DNA from: Bacteroidota bacterium
GTDB lineage: Bacteria > Bacteroidota > Bacteroidia > AKYH767-A > OLB10
Length of the DNA: 10,810 nucleotides
Reading direction: 5' to 3'
Assembly (NCBI GenBank): GCA_016713525.1
Contig: JADJOZ010000034.1
Location: forward strand, 1 to 10,810
The notes beneath the pieces are model-generated. The model saw only the letters and a program-made list of their open reading frames with translations, was not told the DNA's origin and did not search any database. The translations under genes and the position numbers were made by a program. Shown piece after piece: positions 7,802 through 10,810 of the stretch. Positions within the stretch are counted from its first letter, which is position 1; each line of letters begins with the position of its first letter.

Positions 7802-9126
7802 TTAAATTTTTTCAATCGCATTTTTATAAGATCTCCACAACATATGGGCTTACTATTGGGCTTCAGGCAAATCAATGTATGCGGCTTAGTTCTTTCTGTT
7901 TTTCACCAATTTCCAGGAATTTCTGACGCGGATTTCATATATTTCTTTTGCAAAATTAAGCGCTTTAAATATTCTTCGCTTGTTGTTCATCCGGCCACTT
8001 GCGGAATTCTTCAGTACTGCTTTTATATTGAGCTGCATAATCAGTTACATACCTTGCGTTTTCAATAACATCAAGCTTCACTGATTTTGAAATCAGATAA
8101 TCTATTTTAGCTTCCGTCTAAGGAATATAGGAATAGTTTTTAGCGTCTGTTGTCTGTGTTCCTACTTTATTCCGAAGATACTTTGATAGAAAGTTTCTAC
8201 CCTATTTTCCACAGCCTGTCCAAGGAGGTAATGCTACATCCGACCAGGATATGTTCAGGAAGTTGATTGGAATGCAGTGGTTTTCATTTTTTCATGCACT
8301 ATCAATCTTCCAATCATAAAAAATTGTTCAGCATGACCAGCGGGATTCATGATATGCTGTCGAGCCCATTAGGACGATGGTTTGTTTAATCCTTGCTGTA
8401 GAAATGGAAAATGACTAGGTGGTAGAATCGAACTCTACATTTTTAGATTTCAAATTATCTTATAAACTTATAGCATGAGGAGAATTCCTAAAGCTTGAAA
8501 TTTGGCATTTATTATTGATTGAAGTACAATTATTTTCATTTTCACTTGCCCGTGAAACATTCACGAAGCGATAAATTTTGACAGATACTTCAACTGAAGA
8601 TCCCTGATCCAAAAGGGAAATGTGCAATGCTGCATTAATACATCCTAATGAACTGAAGTCCCCTTCTTCATAGGTCTGTTTCCAGGGATGTTTTCAACAA
8701 TTGCATACAATGTTGCTGTTTTTAAAAAAAACATTTTTAGTTATATCATGGAAACGAGTAGCAATTAATGGTTCTGTTGAAATGTGGTAATATCTAAAGC
8801 ACTCATAAAATCATTCTTGCTAGCTTTGTTTATCAATTGTATAAGTCTCAACGTTCTTGCATTGCAAGTTCTACTTTGGAAGTATTCTTACCCATCTTCC
8901 CTAAATTGCATTTCCATTGAAAGCGTTCTCCTGCTGAATCAAACTGTGAAAGTTGGACACATTGACAAGTGGTCTGGTGAGCGAATTCATACGAATTTCA
9001 TTTGCACTATTGCTTCAGGCCTATTGTCGACAATTTGAAAAGTTGCCTCACTGCTGACTTGTTGCTGCAACTGAATCAACTACAGGTTGGCTTTTATTTT
9101 GTTGAGTTTTTGTCGGCGTTTTTGAT
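7802..9126 (-). CDS. eCIS/DUF4157-type leader protein with possible deaminase-like HAE motif (frameshifted)
   Basis: About 440 residues after repair of many slips. The N-terminus, read across two slips, is KNADK, TQQNKSQPVVDSVAATSQQ, then SEATFQIVDNRPEAIVQMK. I know this arrangement (MK...DKTQENKSQ...TFQFVDNRPEAVAQRK) from Bacteroidota proteins associated with extracellular contractile injection systems or carrying DUF4157. No DUF4157 HExxH-like motif is seen. The start codon reads ATC at 9126 where ATG is expected. Middle pieces are NSLTRPLVNVSNFHSLIQQE, ATLYAIVENIPGN and EEGDFSSLGCINAALHISLL. Then comes NPAGHAEQFFM (HAE at 8335-8327), and about 33 codons later PPWTGCGK, which could be the two zinc sites of a deaminase-fold toxin with the first cysteine missing or misread. 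The C-terminal third is helical: IDYLISKSVKLDVIENARYV, TDYAAQYKSSTEEFRKWPDE, AHMLWRSYKNAIEKI and TAA at 7802-7804. The leader is fairly sure; the enzyme reading is speculative. Confidence 0.6.
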
Positions 9127-9142
9127 GCGTAGTATTAAATTC

Positions 9143-10631
9143 TTAAATTTTCCGTGACTCAACTTGGATGCGGTAGCTAAACGATATTTGGCAGTTTTTA
9201 TGCATCTCCACTTTTGTTTGTCCTGACTAATTTTTTTGTAATGCAGTGAACTGATCCCACATCCAATGGCTAAGTCTTCTAAGCAAATAACATCGATGAA
9301 CATAACAAATCCCTAAACTTTCCCAAACTTCTTTTGCCTTTTGCTCACAATGCGCTTCTTTTAGCTAAAGTGCCTTCATAGGTAATGATAGAACTATCAT
9401 TAAAGTAGACTTCAACATCTGAAGGGCGAGGTAAATATACGTTCGACCTGTCTTCGTAGTTTAAGCAGTGCATTATTATACGAGACAAAACTAATAAATA
9501 ACGTTCGTCGGTTTGGGTGCTTTTGTGCCAATATTTTTATAAAATAAGAAGGTGGATTGCGACTCATGCTGACTTCAAAGTCTGAAAGTTGGTCGGTAAC
9601 CTCATCAAAATCCACGTCATAATCTGCTAACTTTAAGATTTTCACCAACTTCGTAACTTCTAATTTAGGACTTCCTACAAGAATTATTCTTTCCAATATA
9701 GGTTAATTTACAGGATTGGGGTTGTGGGCGTATCTATAGCGAAATATTGGTTGATAATATCCTGCAAGGAAGGCACGATAGTCTTCTAGAATAACTTTGT
9801 CCTTGATTGGTAAATCTTTTTTTCAGATAATTTTTCGAAAGAAACGTTTACACGTTCTTCTGTTTCTTAAAGGATTTCACCCAAATTTTCCCCAACGTGA
9901 TGCCTCTGGCAAAGCACTCGCCAACTTCTAAAGATATTTCCGCCTTGAAAGAATAGATATATTGATTGCATTGCAGGAGTGTTTTTTTGCATTGGTATAT
10001 CTGTTTTGTTACGTCATCATATCTTGGGAAATGAACTCCTTCACAGGCAATTGGATTATTAAGTTTAGTCTTTTAAAGCATATGCGTCATATTACTTTAA
10101 ATAGAATATTGAAAAATAGAAATGTTCAGCTACGATAATTTTGATTCGTGGATACCTAATTTATCCAAACCACGACTTTACAACAAGGCAAATGGTTAAC
10201 GCTGGCAAAGCATAGTAAAATACCTATTGCCAATTTTACTCATCGTACAGTAATTTAATAAGGGGACAAGGTACGTTCAACGTCCGGATTCTGTTATTAC
10301 TACGCCGGGAGGGACAGTCAGTAAATGTCTCCTATTCTACCTTTCATCGCTAACTGCAGAGTGGATTTTGGGACATTACAAGCATAATCATGAAGCCTTT
10401 GTAGTAAAAGAAACTGACTAGTTGTAAATTGTTCCTAAAAGATTTTTTATCAGATTTTAAGGACCAATTTCTAATCAGCATCTTTTAATTTTTAGAGAAC
10501 TTGGAAGCGCTGAAGAAAGATTGCCTGGTGTTGTTAGCTAGCCGGGTATTCCATCACTGAGAATACTCATGCATCTTTTCTGTCCCGGTTTTGATGAAGT
10601 GTTCATTCTTTTTAGTGATTTTGTTCCCCAT
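9143..10631 (-). CDS. Unrecognised protein(s), heavily frame-broken
   Basis: Protein-like text runs through this stretch on the minus strand but changes frame every 20-90 codons, so limits and gene number are unsure. A good start is ATG at 10631: MGNKITKKNEHFIKTGTEKM, preceded by A/T-rich sequence and cytoplasmic in character. Later pieces are LLQRLHDYACNVPKSTLQLA, GRIGDIY, VPPGVVITESGR, LSEKKIYPIKDKVILEDYRA, FLAGYYQPIFRYRYAHNPNP, then the longest open piece 9412-9696 (VTKLVKILKLADYDVDFDEV, SMSRNPPSYFIKILAQ), NVYLPRPSDVEVYFNDSS and KAKEVWESL. The end may be TAA at 9143 or TAG at 9227. I cannot assign a family. No signal peptide, membrane helix or T9SS domain is visible. It ends just upstream of the eCIS-type leader gene on the same strand, so the two may be cotranscribed. 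Confidence 0.4.
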
Positions 10632-10726
10632 TGTTAAAATAAAATTATTGTTCTTTTTCAGTTTTCCCTTACAATGCACAAATCTTTTGAATTTGAATAG
10701 TAAAACAGAGTTGTCAATCATATCGA

Positions 10727-10810
10727 TTATATTCGTTTACTATTCCTAATGGTGAAGGCAGTATACACAGTTGCTTCAAGTGTGTTAAGTTCAGAGGCCA
10801 CATCGGGATT
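10727..10810 (-). CDS. C-terminal 27 codons of an unidentified protein, cut by the window edge
   Basis: The minus-strand frame is open from the window edge to TAA at 10727-10729: NPDVASELNTLEATVYTAFT then IRNSKRI. Composition is protein-like and the stop lies 95 bases before the next start on the same strand (10631). Too short to identify, and it may be a chance open frame. Confidence 0.35.
   Translation of the reverse strand, partial: NPDVASELNTLEATVYTAFTIRNSKRI

Noticed and set aside
8420..8445. tRNA T-arm-like text on the minus strand (GTAGAGTTCGATTCTACC)
   Set aside because: The 5-bp stem pairs, but the TTC loop is off by one base relative to a real T-arm. No matching acceptor strand, D-arm or anticodon arm is found upstream, and it falls inside the eCIS-type gene.
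8784..9038. 84-codon plus-strand open frame with a hydrophobic start
   Set aside because: The minus strand of the same stretch carries the VDNRPEAIVQ leader, which is far more specific; the hydrophobic start is a by-product of T-rich sequence.

Overview
The window looks like a piece of a Bacteroidota genome. Three proteins carry type IX secretion (T9SS) C-terminal sorting domains, a phylum-specific export system. The TatA protein ends in a Bacteroidota-like FGGKKIPELAKG...KGIREFKDA block, starts are preceded by A-rich sequence rather than strong Shine-Dalgarno sites, and the DNA is AT-rich. Almost every gene, including housekeeping-type tatA, is broken by one-base shifts, often at homopolymers, while the protein signal continues in the next frame. 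The simplest reading is an unpolished long-read sequence, not a row of pseudogenes. Gene limits below were rebuilt by following the protein across frames, so they are longer than any single open frame.

Left part (about 1-2220, plus strand): tatA and its hairpin terminator; a protein with an N-terminal CxxC zinc-ribbon-like knuckle, one membrane helix and an outside domain; a four-helix membrane protein with an NHxPIxG motif; and a small coiled-coil protein followed by a strong terminator. This part is visibly richer in G+C than the rest and reads like ordinary core genome.

Middle part (2418-7364, minus strand): three secreted surface proteins in tandem. They are a 'NLVxNGSxE' jelly-roll-like protein, a six-unit kelch beta-propeller protein, and a large protein with propeller-like repeats, a cysteine-containing CDSI module and an Ig-like domain. 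Each has a signal peptide and a T9SS sorting domain. They are separated by gene-free gaps of about 340-480 bases, so they are probably independent units.

Right part (7802-10810, minus strand): a gene whose N-terminus (KNADK...TQQNKSQ...ATFQIVDNRPEAIVQ) matches the leader I know from Bacteroidota proteins linked to extracellular contractile injection systems (eCIS) and DUF4157 proteins. It has a HAE motif that could belong to a deaminase-like toxin domain. Upstream lie an unrecognised, heavily frame-broken gene and the last 27 codons of another. No eCIS structural gene is visible here; this end is the most likely place for something new. I saw no rRNA, CRISPR array, transposase or convincing tRNA.
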